Shown: piece after piece, positions 16,683 through 25,540 of the stretch
Layout: each line of letters opens with the position of its first letter
Numbering within the stretch: position 1 is the first letter of the stretch
From: Solwaraspora sp. WMMD792
GTDB lineage: Bacteria; Actinomycetota; Actinomycetes; Mycobacteriales; Micromonosporaceae
Reading direction: 5' to 3'
Length of the DNA: 64,000 bases
Assembly (NCBI RefSeq): GCF_029626105.1
Contig: NZ_JARUBH010000009.1
Span: 4,526,001-4,590,000, forward strand
Program-made: the position numbers and the translations under genes
Notes under the pieces: generated by a model
Seen by the model: only the letters and a program-made list of their open reading frames with translations
Database searches by the model: none
What the model was told of the DNA's origin: nothing

Positions 16683-17549
16683 ATGGCCGAGCTGGCAATG
16701 AGCTACAGCAGCCTGTACCAGGCGAAGGACGACCTGTACCGGCTCGCCGAACAGGTCGGCCCGGAGATCAAGAAGACTCTGTTCGCGCAGATTGGCAACA
16801 ATCCGACCGTGGTGCCCCAGGGACGTTTCGCCGGCATCCCGGCCGGCGGCGAGCAGGTGTTGGACCTGGTCGGCGACCACGATCTAGCGCGGGCGATCAG
16901 GGTCCTGTACCGGCAGGTCAAAGGCACGATGGACGACGCCGAGCCGCGTCTGGAACAGCTTGGTGACCTGTTCGGCGCGGTGGCCGACGCGTTCTTCGAG
17001 GCGGACTCGCAGCTGGCAGCGGCCGCCTCGACCGCGGCGGTGAAGGGCCACCAGAGCGTCTGGCAGGCCCAGCAGGAGCAGTACGACCAGTACCTGCAGG
17101 CCTGCGGCCCCGACGTCCCGGACCCGCCCGAGAACTGCGACCAGACGGTCCCGAAACCGCCCGAGAAGCCACCAACGATGTGGAGCCTGAAGACCGACGA
17201 CGACGCGGGTGAGCTCACCACCGAGGTCACCCTGGACGACGACGGCGAGGTCTTGGTGGAAAAGACGGTCGCCCGCTACGACGGCCATGAATGGAGCGTA
17301 GTCACCACGTACGAGGACGACCACCGCTCGTACACCACGATCACGACAGCGGTCGACGGCAGCACGACGAAATCGGTGGCGAAGATCGAAGAGGACGGCT
17401 CCGGAACCATGACGAACACCGACGCGGACGGGTACCTCACCAGTTACGTCCGCGGGGACGCGGACGAGGAGTGGAAGTTGGTCGGCAAGTCGGCCGAGGA
17501 GCAGGCCAAGGAGGAGGCCAGCGAGCTGAACAACGGGCAATATTTCTGA
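16683..17549 (+). CDS. WXG/Esp-like helical protein, putative secretion substrate
   Basis: A 288-residue protein with its ATG six bases after GGAGG. Residues 1-150 are helical and coiled-coil-like (LYQAKDDLYRLAEQ, VGPEIKKTL, FFEADSQLAAAASTAAV), as in ESX-associated substrates. A Pro-rich hinge (PKPPEKPPT) follows, then an acidic beta-rich repeat domain (EVTLDDDGEVLVEKTV, YTTITTAVDGSTTKSV). There is no signal peptide or membrane segment. It is the first gene of a two-gene plus-strand unit divergent from the giant gene. A role as substrate or chaperone of the FtsK-type ATPase encoded nearby is inferred from context. Confidence 0.65.
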   Translation: MAELAMSYSSLYQAKDDLYRLAEQVGPEIKKTLFAQIGNNPTVVPQGRFAGIPAGGEQVLDLVGDHDLARAIRVLYRQVKGTMDDAEPRLEQLGDLFGAVADAFFEADSQLAAAASTAAVKGHQSVWQAQQEQYDQYLQACGPDVPDPPENCDQTVPKPPEKPPTMWSLKTDDDAGELTTEVTLDDDGEVLVEKTVARYDGHEWSVVTTYEDDHRSYTTITTAVDGSTTKSVAKIEEDGSGTMTNTDADGYLTSYVRGDADEEWKLVGKSAEEQAKEEASELNNGQYF

Positions 17550-17576
17550 CCATCACGACCGGACAAGGGAACCGAC

Positions 17577-17882
17577 ATGCCTGACATCTCACTGATCTCC
17601 GAAAAGGTCGAGACCACCGTCACCAGCTTCATCAACGCCAACCACGACATCCTGGCCCGGATCAGTGTCCTGAAGAACGAACTGAACGGGATGTTCGACG
17701 AAGGACTGGTGCTCAAGCAGAGCACGCCGGCGCTGCGGGAGTCGTACGACCAGTTCAACACCAATCTCACGGCCGCGATCCAGGGCCTTGAGTCGTTCGC
17801 GAAGCAGTTCAAGGGCATCAAGGACGGTCTGCTGGAGTTCGACACGAAGATCACCGAGCAGATCAAGAGCAGCGGCAGGTAA
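17577..17882 (+). CDS. Small 101-residue WXG100-sized helical protein
   Basis: The size, all-helical composition (VETTVTSFINANHDILARI, YDQFNTNLTAAIQGLESFA) and place beside a type VII-like ATPase match the ESAT-6/WXG100 group, although the WxG turn itself is not present. A short gap (27 bases) from the preceding gene indicates one transcript. It is probably exported as a helical hairpin with the 288-residue neighbour or the giant protein. A strong hairpin follows the stop. Confidence 0.65.
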   Translation: MPDISLISEKVETTVTSFINANHDILARISVLKNELNGMFDEGLVLKQSTPALRESYDQFNTNLTAAIQGLESFAKQFKGIKDGLLEFDTKITEQIKSSGR

Positions 17883-17890
17883 CGATCCGG

Positions 17891-17930
17891 GGCCGGGGCC
17901 GGGCGGGTGGGTACCCGCCCGGCCCCGGCC
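17891..17930. terminator. Perfect 18-bp bidirectional terminator
   Basis: Arms at 17891-17908 and 17913-17930 (beginning GGCCGGGGCC and ending GGCCCCGGCC) pair without mismatch around a four-base loop. It lies between the convergent small helical-protein gene and the ATPase gene, stopping transcription from both sides. Confidence 0.85.
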
Positions 17931-17932
17931 GT

Positions 17933-20900
17933 TCAGTCCCCGCGCAGCGCAGTCAGCGGCACCTGGACCGCCACCGCCGTACCGTGCGCCCCGGCGGTCC
18001 AGGCCCGACCGACCGGTGACACACCCCGCAGCAGGTTCATCGGCAACCGCAGACCGACCAGGTCGGCCTCGGCCGGCGTGCGCGGCTGGAACACCAGTCC
18101 CCGCCGGGACCGCTTCACCGCGCTGAGCCAACTGCCCATGGCCATGCTCAGGGAGTCGACCGCCCCCGCGCAGACCAGTGCCATACCGTGGTCCCGGCCG
18201 GTCGCCGCCACCTCGCGCAGCACCCGGTCCGCAGCGGTCGAGGCGAGCAGGTCCGCGTCGTCGACGAGCACCACCCGCGGGCCGGTGAGACTGTCCAGTG
18301 CCGACTGCACCGACTCCGCCGACGGGTCGGCGTCGGCCAGCAGGCGCACCGCCGGGTGCCGGCCGAGCGCGTGCAACGGCGACTCACGCGGGGTGAGGAC
18401 CACCAGAGCGGTCCCGCCTGCCAGCAACGACACGGCCAGTGACGCGAGTGCGTTGCTGCGTCCCGACCCGGTCGGCCCGGCGATCACGAACGTCGACGTG
18501 GCGCCGATCAGATCGACGGTGACCGGCCCCGCGTCGTCGTTGCCGACGCCGAGCAGTGCCCGCAACGGCCTGCGGTCCTCGTCCGGCACCCGGCCCAGGA
18601 CGTCGGCGAACTCGATCCGGGCCGGCAGGGCGGCGATCGGAAACGGTCGGGGGCCGACCGGGGCACCGACGCCGGACCGGGCCTCGGCGCCGATCCGCCG
18701 CAGCGCCTCCGCCTGCAGCTTGCCCGCCGGGTCGGCGGTGAGCAGCGCCACCTGGGTCTCGACCTGGTGGACCGCCTCCCAGCCCCGGCCGGGCGGCACA
18801 TGGGTCGGTGCCCTGCTCGGCAGGAACCCGACCGCCTGGTACTCGGCACGGTCGGACTGGCGCAGCAGCAGTTTGTGGTCGTTGAACGCGGCCAGCCGAC
18901 CGCCCAGCAGCGACCGTTCGGAGGTCATCACCAGGTGTATGCCGACCCCGGCGCCCTCCCGCAGCAGCCGGGACATGTCCTCGAGCAGCCGACCGTGGTC
19001 GTGTTCCTCCAGCAGCGGCACGAGGGCATCCCAGCCGTCGACGAGCACCAGCAGGTGCGCCGGACGCCGCGCGGCGGGGAGCAGCCCGCGCAACTCGGTC
19101 AGGCCCGCGCAGTGATGCTCGGCGCACAACTCCTGCCGTCGGCTCAGCTCCTGCCCGAGTCGGCGCAGCAGCCGCTCCACCCGTTCCATGTCGTGGCGGG
19201 ACACCACGGCGCCGCAGTGCGGCAGCGCCTCCACCGCGACCAGCCCACCGCCGCCCGCGTCAAGGCCGTAGACGTGCACGTCGCTCGGGTGCACGGCCCG
19301 CGCCACCGACCCGGCGATCGTGCGAAGCACCTGGGTACGCCCGGACCGCGGCGCACCGACCACGTACAAATGACCGAACGTGGTGAAGTCGATCACGGCG
19401 ACCTGTCGGCGCTGCATCGACGGCAGGTCCTGCAACGCGTACGGCACCGGCGGTGGCGCCGCCGGGACCGGCTGTTCCCGGGACACCGCCGGCAGGTCGT
19501 CGACGACCACGTGGTCGGGCAGCGGCGGCAGCCACGGGCTCGGCTGCGGCGGACAGTCCTCGAGCAGGTCGGCGGCCCGGACGATCGCGTCGACCAGCGC
19601 GTCCAGGTCGGTCGGGACGGGTTCGGGCGGGTCCGGTTCGACACCCTCGGGCACCGGGGTGGTGATCGGGCGACCGAGCCGTTGGACCGGAACCTCGGCC
19701 ACCGACACCGGCCGACGATGCTTGGCGGCACCCGTCGGTCGGGCGCCGGGACGCTCCGCGCCAAGGTACGCGGCCTGAAACGGGACCGGTTGCCCGGCGC
19801 CGGTGCGCACCAGCGCCCGCCCCGGCGTGGTGGGGGAGATCAGCCCCGCCTCGCTGGTCTCGATGACGTCCTGGCTCTCCCCGCTGTTGGTGACCCGCAA
19901 CGCGATCCGCAGATTGGTGTTGGCGCGGATGTCGGCGGTGACCACACCGGCCGGGCGTTGGGTGGCCAGCACCAGGTGGATGCCGAGGGACCGGCCCCGC
20001 TGCGCGATCGAGATCATGCCGGTGACGAACTCGGGCATCTCCCGGATCAGGGTCGCGAACTCGTCGATGACCAGGAGCAGCCGTGGCAACGGCGGAAGCT
20101 CGGTGCCGGTCGCCCGCCGGGCCCGGTACGCCGAATGGTCCTTGACCGCCGCCTCGGCGAGCAGATGTTCGCGCCGGCGCAGCTCCGCGGCCAGCGACTG
20201 CAGGGCCCGCTGGGCCAGGTGCGCGTCCAGGTCGGTGACCATGCCGAGGGTGTGGGGCAGCATCGCGCACTGCCGGAACGCGCTGCCTCCCTTGTAGTCG
20301 ACCAGGACGAAGGCCATCTCGTCCGGCCGGTTGGTGGCGGCCAGGCCAGCCACCAGCGACTGGAGCAGCTCCGACTTACCCGATCCGGTGGTGCCGGCCA
20401 CCAACCCGTGCGGCCCGTCGCGGACCAGGTCGAGAACCAGCGGCCCGTCGTAGCCGAGCCCGATCGGCACCGCCGTGCTGGCCGGGCGCCGTCGCCACCG
20501 TTGCACGACGGCGGCCGCCGTGGGTGGTTCGAGCGTGAGAAGGTCGAGCAACCGGGCCTGTTCGGGGAGGCCGCTGTCGCTGTGCGGGCTGACGTCGCGC
20601 AGCGGCGCGACGGAACGGGCGACCTGCTCACACAGTTGCACGGTGACCCGGTCGGGACGAATGTCGGCCAGGTCCGGCACCCCGCCGCGCCGCAGCACGA
20701 ACCCGTCCGCGTCAGCGGCCACGACGGCGGTGCACTCCTCGGGGAGGAGGCGTTCCCGCTCGTCGAGGCAGACGCTGAACACCCGCACCTGCGGCCCGGC
20801 GGTGAGGACCTGCACCAGCCCCGGCACGTCACGCATCCGGCGGGCCCCGTCGACGATCACCAGCAGATCCGGATCGGTGAACATCGCCCGCGACATGGAG

Positions 20901-22579
20901 GAGCCGAGGGCCCGTTCCCGGTTCTCGATCTGCGACACCAGTTCGGCGAGCCGGTTGGCGACGCTCTCCGGGTCGGTGCCGACAGCGACCAGCGGGCCGT
21001 TGGCGCCGATCGGCGCCGCGTGCGGCAGCCAACGCACCCAGGCGAACCCGTCGGCGCGGTCCGGCTCGGTGAGCACCACCACGCGCAAATCCCGAGGGCT
21101 GTGCAGGACCGCTGCCTGCAACAGCCACCAGCGGGCCAGTTCCCGGGTCGCGGCCGCGGTGCCGGCCACCCCGATCACGCCCGACTCGGCCACGTCCACG
21201 GCGATGCCGACGTCCGGCACGTTCCAGCGCACCTCGCCGCCGTCGTCGCGGGCCGGGTCGTCGACAGCCTTCGCGGACGGCTGGTCGACGGTGCCGATCC
21301 GCAGCACCAGATGGTCCGGGTCGCGGCGGCGACGTTCCCACAACCGGCTGCCCGGGCCGGTGGCGATCAGGGCCACCGTCGCCGGGTCCGGGACGGTGTG
21401 GTTGCGTACCCGCCGTTCGTGGCGCACGGCCCGGTGGATGGCACGGTAGGTGCGGCGCAGCCGGGCGCCGTAGCGGCGCCGGCTCTTCACCGCCTCCCTC
21501 CGGTTGGTCCGGCGGCCACCGATCCAGTTGGCCACCCCCATGACCGGGCTGAGCACGACGAACATGAAGTACAGGTACGACTGAAAAAGCCACACCATGC
21601 CCAGGCCCATCACCGCCGGTGCGGCGACCAGCAGCAGTGGGAACCGCGGCGGCGGCTGTGGGCCGGGTGGGGTCGGCAGCCGCACCCGGTCGGTGTCCAG
21701 GTGCGGAGCGATCCGCGGCGGGCGGTTGTAGTCGAGGCCGAATCCGTCGGCCGAAGGCACCACGGCGGCGTCCGGCTCGACCGGCGCGGTGAGGCGCAGC
21801 AGCACGGACCCCACGACCAGGTCCTCCCCGCAGGGCCAGGCGGTGGCGCCCGACGGCACGTCGGCCACGTCGACGTCGGCGGTCGTCGACGCCACCGGCA
21901 GGTGGGCCTCGTCGGGATCGTCGGGGTCGTCCTCGCCGGGGTCGGGTTCGCCGATGGGACGCCCGGTGAGCGGACTCGCCTGGGCGGGCGCGACGACGGA
22001 TGCCGCCCGGACCTGTTCGTCGATGTCGGCGGTGAGGTGCCAGTACGCGCCGCCGTGGACCGTGACGGTGACCCAGAGGCCGCCGGCCGGGCCGTCCGGG
22101 TCGGGGATCCGCACCGCGCACCGCTCGTCGTGGCCGATCTCGTGGCTGCCGGCGGCGAGCTGCCAGGTGCTGCCGGCGCCGGGGCCGCTGACCAGGTGCA
22201 CCTCGGCCAGCACCGGTTCGTCGGGGTGGGGCACGGCGCGCCGGACCTGGTCGACCGGTTCGACCGGGCCACCGACGCCGATCAGGGCACCGGCCCAGAT
22301 TCCGCTGTCACCCACCGTGGTGGCCGGGTCCAGTCGGCGTCCGCCGAGGAACAGCGGCCGACCGACCGGACCCCCGACGGACCGGCCACCACCGGTCGGG
22401 GCACGGTCCGGAGCGCCGGGGCGGCCGGCGGCGTCGGGTGTGTCGGCGGCCGGTGGGTCGGCGGTGGGTCGGTCGAACGCGGCGGCCAGTTCGCCGACGG
22501 TCATGGTCTGCGCGGCGTCCACCACCCGTTCCCGACGGTCGCCGTCGACCGCGTCGACTGTGGTGATCATCAGTCTCAC
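17933..22579 (-). CDS. EssC/EccC-type FtsK/SpoIIIE ATPase with ubiquitin-like and FHA N-terminus
   Basis: This 1548-residue protein is the motor of the type VII-like system. Residues about 1-85 look like a YukD/ubiquitin-like domain (VGELAAAFDR, PLFLGGRRLDPATTV). Residues about 120-175 are an FHA domain (AGSHEIGHDERCAVR). Two membrane helices lie at about 310-357. Three P-loop domains follow: GTTGSGKS near 729 (intact, with LLLVIDEFATLI Walker B), GAPRSGRT near 1076 and GPTGSGRS near 1367; the last two have Arg in place of the Walker Lys. An N-terminal FHA is typical of Firmicutes EssC, whereas actinobacterial EccC lacks it. The GTG start overlaps the upstream stop (GTGA at 22576-22579). Confidence 0.88.
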   Translation of the reverse strand: MRLMITTVDAVDGDRRERVVDAAQTMTVGELAAAFDRPTADPPAADTPDAAGRPGAPDRAPTGGGRSVGGPVGRPLFLGGRRLDPATTVGDSGIWAGALIGVGGPVEPVDQVRRAVPHPDEPVLAEVHLVSGPGAGSTWQLAAGSHEIGHDERCAVRIPDPDGPAGGLWVTVTVHGGAYWHLTADIDEQVRAASVVAPAQASPLTGRPIGEPDPGEDDPDDPDEAHLPVASTTADVDVADVPSGATAWPCGEDLVVGSVLLRLTAPVEPDAAVVPSADGFGLDYNRPPRIAPHLDTDRVRLPTPPGPQPPPRFPLLLVAAPAVMGLGMVWLFQSYLYFMFVVLSPVMGVANWIGGRRTNRREAVKSRRRYGARLRRTYRAIHRAVRHERRVRNHTVPDPATVALIATGPGSRLWERRRRDPDHLVLRIGTVDQPSAKAVDDPARDDGGEVRWNVPDVGIAVDVAESGVIGVAGTAAATRELARWWLLQAAVLHSPRDLRVVVLTEPDRADGFAWVRWLPHAAPIGANGPLVAVGTDPESVANRLAELVSQIENRERALGSSMSRAMFTDPDLLVIVDGARRMRDVPGLVQVLTAGPQVRVFSVCLDERERLLPEECTAVVAADADGFVLRRGGVPDLADIRPDRVTVQLCEQVARSVAPLRDVSPHSDSGLPEQARLLDLLTLEPPTAAAVVQRWRRRPASTAVPIGLGYDGPLVLDLVRDGPHGLVAGTTGSGKSELLQSLVAGLAATNRPDEMAFVLVDYKGGSAFRQCAMLPHTLGMVTDLDAHLAQRALQSLAAELRRREHLLAEAAVKDHSAYRARRATGTELPPLPRLLLVIDEFATLIREMPEFVTGMISIAQRGRSLGIHLVLATQRPAGVVTADIRANTNLRIALRVTNSGESQDVIETSEAGLISPTTPGRALVRTGAGQPVPFQAAYLGAERPGARPTGAAKHRRPVSVAEVPVQRLGRPITTPVPEGVEPDPPEPVPTDLDALVDAIVRAADLLEDCPPQPSPWLPPLPDHVVVDDLPAVSREQPVPAAPPPVPYALQDLPSMQRRQVAVIDFTTFGHLYVVGAPRSGRTQVLRTIAGSVARAVHPSDVHVYGLDAGGGGLVAVEALPHCGAVVSRHDMERVERLLRRLGQELSRRQELCAEHHCAGLTELRGLLPAARRPAHLLVLVDGWDALVPLLEEHDHGRLLEDMSRLLREGAGVGIHLVMTSERSLLGGRLAAFNDHKLLLRQSDRAEYQAVGFLPSRAPTHVPPGRGWEAVHQVETQVALLTADPAGKLQAEALRRIGAEARSGVGAPVGPRPFPIAALPARIEFADVLGRVPDEDRRPLRALLGVGNDDAGPVTVDLIGATSTFVIAGPTGSGRSNALASLAVSLLAGGTALVVLTPRESPLHALGRHPAVRLLADADPSAESVQSALDSLTGPRVVLVDDADLLASTAADRVLREVAATGRDHGMALVCAGAVDSLSMAMGSWLSAVKRSRRGLVFQPRTPAEADLVGLRLPMNLLRGVSPVGRAWTAGAHGTAVAVQVPLTALRGD

Positions 22580-23802
22580 CGGTCGGTCGCCCCTCTTCCG
22601 GTCGACACGGAGTACGCCGCGTTTGCCCGCCGGGCGGCGGCCTCCTGCGGAGTGGCGGCCAGCAGATCGGTGGGGACCGTCCCGGCTGCGGCGGAAACAC
22701 CCAGGCCGGCGAGGTGCATGGTGTCGGCACCGGCCAGGGTTTCCGACCCGGAGCCGGAACCGGGGTCGTGGAGCGCGGAGCGGCCGAGAGCCGTGTCGCG
22801 CCATTCCCCGACCGGTTCGAGCGGACCCGCCGGCGGGGTGTACGGCGGAACGTGGGGCAGCACCCGGGCCAGCGCCGCGGGCAGTGCGGTGACGGCGACG
22901 GACAGTGGTGTGCCGTGGACGGTCAACCATCCCGCCCCGTCGACGGTGAGCATCCGTACCCGGCCACGCCCCGGGCCCCGTACCAGCAGCCGCGCATTCG
23001 AGTCGGGCGGTGGGTCGACGGACGGGTCCGTCGCGCAGACCGCCCACCGGGGCCCCGGCTCTCGCCGGGTGAGCACCGCGCTCGCCAGCTCTGCGGTGGC
23101 GCCCCGGTACCGCGGGTGGACCCCCTCGGTGACCAGCACCGATCCGGCAGGCAGGCGCCGGTCGAGCTGCGCGGCGAGGGCCTGGAGCAGCACCGTCGCC
23201 GTCCGGGGATCGCCGTCCACCGACACCCGCGCGGGCCCCTGTGCGAGGTCGAGCAGGGCGATCCTTCGATCGGCGAGGCCGAGACCGACAAGCAGGACCG
23301 TCGGGGCGCCGGGTGGCTCCTGGGCGAGCGTGGCCGCGTCCGGTCGGGACAGCCACCACAGTCGCGGGTCCTCCTCGTCGGCCGTCCACGGCACGGGCGG
23401 AGCCGGAACGTCCCGGCCGAGCACCAGCACCCCGACCCGGTCCTCCTCGATCAGCGCCCCGTACGGCTGAGCAGGTGGGTGTCCACCCGGGCCGGGCCGC
23501 CCGGCGGTGGTCCGGTAGGCGTGTCGAATCGCCCGTTCGGCGTCCTGCCACACGTCCGGGCGGCGCAGCACCGCCCCGAGCAGCCGCCGCTGGCTGCGGT
23601 ACCGCAGCCAGCGGCGGACCGGGGTGACGTAGGCGGCCACGGTCAGTGCCGTCTCGCTGCGCAGCCGCCGAACCACCGCCGCCCACCCGCCGAAGCGCGA
23701 CGCCAGCCGGTGCGCGAGGACGACCGCCAGGATCAGCAGCGCCGCCAGGCCGAGGACCCGGGTGAACAGGGCGGTGTCCCCGAACAGGCCCGGGGTCCTC
23801 AC
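22576..23802 (-). CDS. Membrane protein partner of the secretion ATPase, unknown
   Basis: A 408-residue protein with a hydrophobic segment at about 12-37 (LFTRVLGLAALLILAVVLAHRL), then a basic region and a long soluble domain with YGALIEEDRVGVLVLGRD and TVLLVGLGLADRRIALLDL. It is locked between the sigma-factor gene and the ATPase gene by GTGA overlaps at both ends, so it is part of the machine. The layout recalls EccE (N-terminal membrane helix, large soluble domain), but I see no diagnostic motif and do not assign that name. No EccB, EccD or MycP homologue is present in the window. Confidence 0.7.
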   Translation of the reverse strand: MRTPGLFGDTALFTRVLGLAALLILAVVLAHRLASRFGGWAAVVRRLRSETALTVAAYVTPVRRWLRYRSQRRLLGAVLRRPDVWQDAERAIRHAYRTTAGRPGPGGHPPAQPYGALIEEDRVGVLVLGRDVPAPPVPWTADEEDPRLWWLSRPDAATLAQEPPGAPTVLLVGLGLADRRIALLDLAQGPARVSVDGDPRTATVLLQALAAQLDRRLPAGSVLVTEGVHPRYRGATAELASAVLTRREPGPRWAVCATDPSVDPPPDSNARLLVRGPGRGRVRMLTVDGAGWLTVHGTPLSVAVTALPAALARVLPHVPPYTPPAGPLEPVGEWRDTALGRSALHDPGSGSGSETLAGADTMHLAGLGVSAAAGTVPTDLLAATPQEAAARRANAAYSVSTGRGATDR

Positions 23803-24392
23803 GCGGCCATCCCACCGTCGAGCTGGGCGCGCAGGCAGCGAACGGCGGTGAAGGTCCGGGACTTGACGGTGCCCGGCGGAATGCCCAGGTGACGAGCTGC
23901 CTCGTCACCTCCCCTGCCGAGCAGGTAGAGCTGGGCGATCACCTCCTGCTGCGGTCGGGAGATGCGCCGCAGCGCGTCGACGAGGACATGACGGTCCACC
24001 ACACCGTCGGCGACGTCGCGGACCCGGGGGGCGGTGACGAACGCCTCGGCGGCGATGCCGACCGGCGCGGCGCGGTCTCGGCGCCGACTGTCCACAGCGA
24101 GGTTGTGCGCGATCCGTAGCAGCCACGGCAGGATCGGGCGGGTCCGCCACTCGATGCGGTCGGCGTAGATGAACGCCCGCAGCAGTGCCTCCTGCGCGAT
24201 GTCCTCGGCCAGATGCAGGTCCGGGGCGAGCATCTTGGTCAGGTAACGCAGCAACGGCTGTCGTTGCGCAATCAGATGTTCACCCAGTGTCTCGTCGGGT
24301 GCCGGTTCTTGCGTCGGTGACCCTTCGGCGTTGGAAGTCACCATGTCCGCCGCTCGTCGGTGGTGCCCTTTTTGGACGATAGAACGGTTCAT
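23799..24392 (-). CDS. ECF RNA polymerase sigma factor heading the secretion operon
   Basis: This 197-residue sigma-70 family protein has region 2 at about 40-105 (LLRYLTKMLAPDLHLAEDIAQEALLRA; pieces: AEDIAQEALLRAF, PWLLRIAHNLAVD) and region 4 at about 135-190 (RISRPQQEVIAQLYLLGRGGDEAARHLGIPPG; pieces: QQEVIAQLYLLG, GTVKSRTFTAVRCLRAQL). I chose the ATG at 24392 (MNRSIVQKGHH) for its GAGGG ribosome site; an ATG at 24344 is possible. Its stop overlaps the membrane-protein GTG. No anti-sigma factor is adjacent, so control may come from the nearby kinase and FHA proteins. Confidence 0.85.
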   Translation of the reverse strand: MNRSIVQKGHHRRAADMVTSNAEGSPTQEPAPDETLGEHLIAQRQPLLRYLTKMLAPDLHLAEDIAQEALLRAFIYADRIEWRTRPILPWLLRIAHNLAVDSRRRDRAAPVGIAAEAFVTAPRVRDVADGVVDRHVLVDALRRISRPQQEVIAQLYLLGRGGDEAARHLGIPPGTVKSRTFTAVRCLRAQLDGGMAA

Positions 24393-24465
24393 GCCCACCA
24401 CCCTCATCCCCTGGTCACTTCCCTGGCCGCCGGACCGGGTGAACGCGACCGCGCGGCACCCGCAA

Positions 24466-24591
24466 GACGGCAACGACCTTCCAGGACGGCAACGGCCTTC
24501 GAGGGATGGGACCGCTGCCGCCAGCCCCGCACATCGCAACCCGGGGCAGACCTGCCCAGCAAGCACCGTCGTGGGCAGGCCTGCCCACGAC
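24466..24591. promoter_or_regulatory. Palindromes and repeats in the divergent control region
   Basis: The 340-base gap between the sigma and FHA genes holds a perfect 24-base palindrome at 24568-24591 (half-site GTCGTGGGCAGG). A smaller inverted repeat GGGCAG/CTGCCC lies at 24544-24557, and a 16-base near-identical direct repeat (GACGGCAACG...) at about 24467 and 24485. It is likely an operator region for the divergent operons; no other gene is visible in the gap. Confidence 0.5.
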
Positions 24592-24693
24592 GCAGTGGCG
24601 GACATCTCACCATCTTCGATCATGACGAGCTGCACAGGTGTTTGTCGTCTCTGCCAGAATCCACGTACACCACAGATAGAGGACCCACCGGCG

Positions 24694-24728
24694 GGGCTCG
24701 GAGAAGGGCGAGGGCTCGGAGAAGGGCG
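24694..24728 (+). repeat. Tandem 17-bp repeat carrying the ribosome-binding region
   Basis: GGGCTCGGAGAAGGGCG occurs twice, at 24694-24710 and 24712-24728, directly before the ATG at 24734. Each copy contains a GGAGAAGGG Shine-Dalgarno-like sequence, so the ribosome site has been duplicated and only the second copy is correctly spaced. Confidence 0.7.
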
Positions 24729-24733
24729 GTACC

Positions 24734-25540
24734 ATGCCACCCTGGCGGGAACAGGAAATCACCACCCCGCTGCTGACGGTTACCTACGTGGCGGCACCCG
24801 ACGATCCCAGGCAGAACGAAGTGTTCGAGTTCTTCGTCGACGGTCAACGCCGCACATTCGGTCGGGACCGCTCGTGTGACATCGTCATCTGGTCGGCGAT
24901 GAACACCCAGAAACTGACCCGGGTCGCCGGAGAGATCTGGCGGTCCGAGGGTGAGCTGTGGCTGCGCAACCTCTCCACGTCCCACGAGCTTTTCGTCACC
25001 GAACCCGGCCAGCCCGCCGAGGAACCGTTGCGTCGCCGCCCGGACCGGCATGCCCGCGGGTACGCCTGTTCGATTCCGGCACCGGTCGCCACCGTCACCG
25101 CCCCCGACGGGTGCCGGCTCGACGTCCATCAGTTGCACCAACCCTCGCCCGCGGTGCTGCAACCGGTGGACGAGGATCCGACGGTGTCGGTGGTGCCGGA
25201 CGTGCCACCCCAGTTCCGGCGGCTGGCGGCCGCACTGTGCGAGCCGTTGCTGTCGGGCAGCGTGCTGCCCGCCGCGTACCGGGAGGTGATGGCCAGGATC
25301 GGTCAGCCCAGTCTCAAGATCGTGCGCAACGACGTCGCCCATCTGTGCTCGGTGTACACGAAGGCCGACCCGCGGCTGGCCCGCCGGGTCAACGAACGAC
25401 GCAACGCCAACGCCCACCAGGCCCGACGCCTCACCGGCCTGACCCTGCCCGACTACTACGAGGTGGCTCTGCTGCTGGTCCGGTACCAGCGGATAACCCG
25501 GGACGATGTTCACCTGTTGGCGATCTCGGAGGGTGGATGA
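24734..25540 (+). CDS. FHA-domain protein paired with a Ser/Thr kinase
   Basis: A 268-residue cytosolic protein. Residues about 15-110 read as an FHA phosphothreonine-binding domain (RRTFGRDRSCDIVIW, then SEGELWLRNLSTSHELFV). The C-terminal half (about 155-260) has a basic helical domain with LKIVRNDVAHLCSVYT. The gene overlaps the kinase gene (ATGA at 25537-25540), so the FHA protein is the natural reader of that kinase. It may carry phospho-signals to the FHA-bearing ATPase system or the sigma factor across the divergent promoter. Confidence 0.8.
   Translation: MPPWREQEITTPLLTVTYVAAPDDPRQNEVFEFFVDGQRRTFGRDRSCDIVIWSAMNTQKLTRVAGEIWRSEGELWLRNLSTSHELFVTEPGQPAEEPLRRRPDRHARGYACSIPAPVATVTAPDGCRLDVHQLHQPSPAVLQPVDEDPTVSVVPDVPPQFRRLAAALCEPLLSGSVLPAAYREVMARIGQPSLKIVRNDVAHLCSVYTKADPRLARRVNERRNANAHQARRLTGLTLPDYYEVALLLVRYQRITRDDVHLLAISEGG

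Noticed and set aside
18767-23470. Long plus-strand open frame opposite the secretion ATPase
   Set aside because: It is a mirror of the ATPase gene caused by high third-position GC. It is Arg/Pro/Gly-rich with no domain, while the minus frame has P-loops, FHA and membrane helices.
23803-23908. Longer N-terminus for the FtsK-type ATPase, extending across the membrane-protein gene
   Set aside because: The upstream part of that frame is Arg/Pro-rich and out of phase with the real 408-residue gene; the GTGA overlap at 22576-22579 gives the start.
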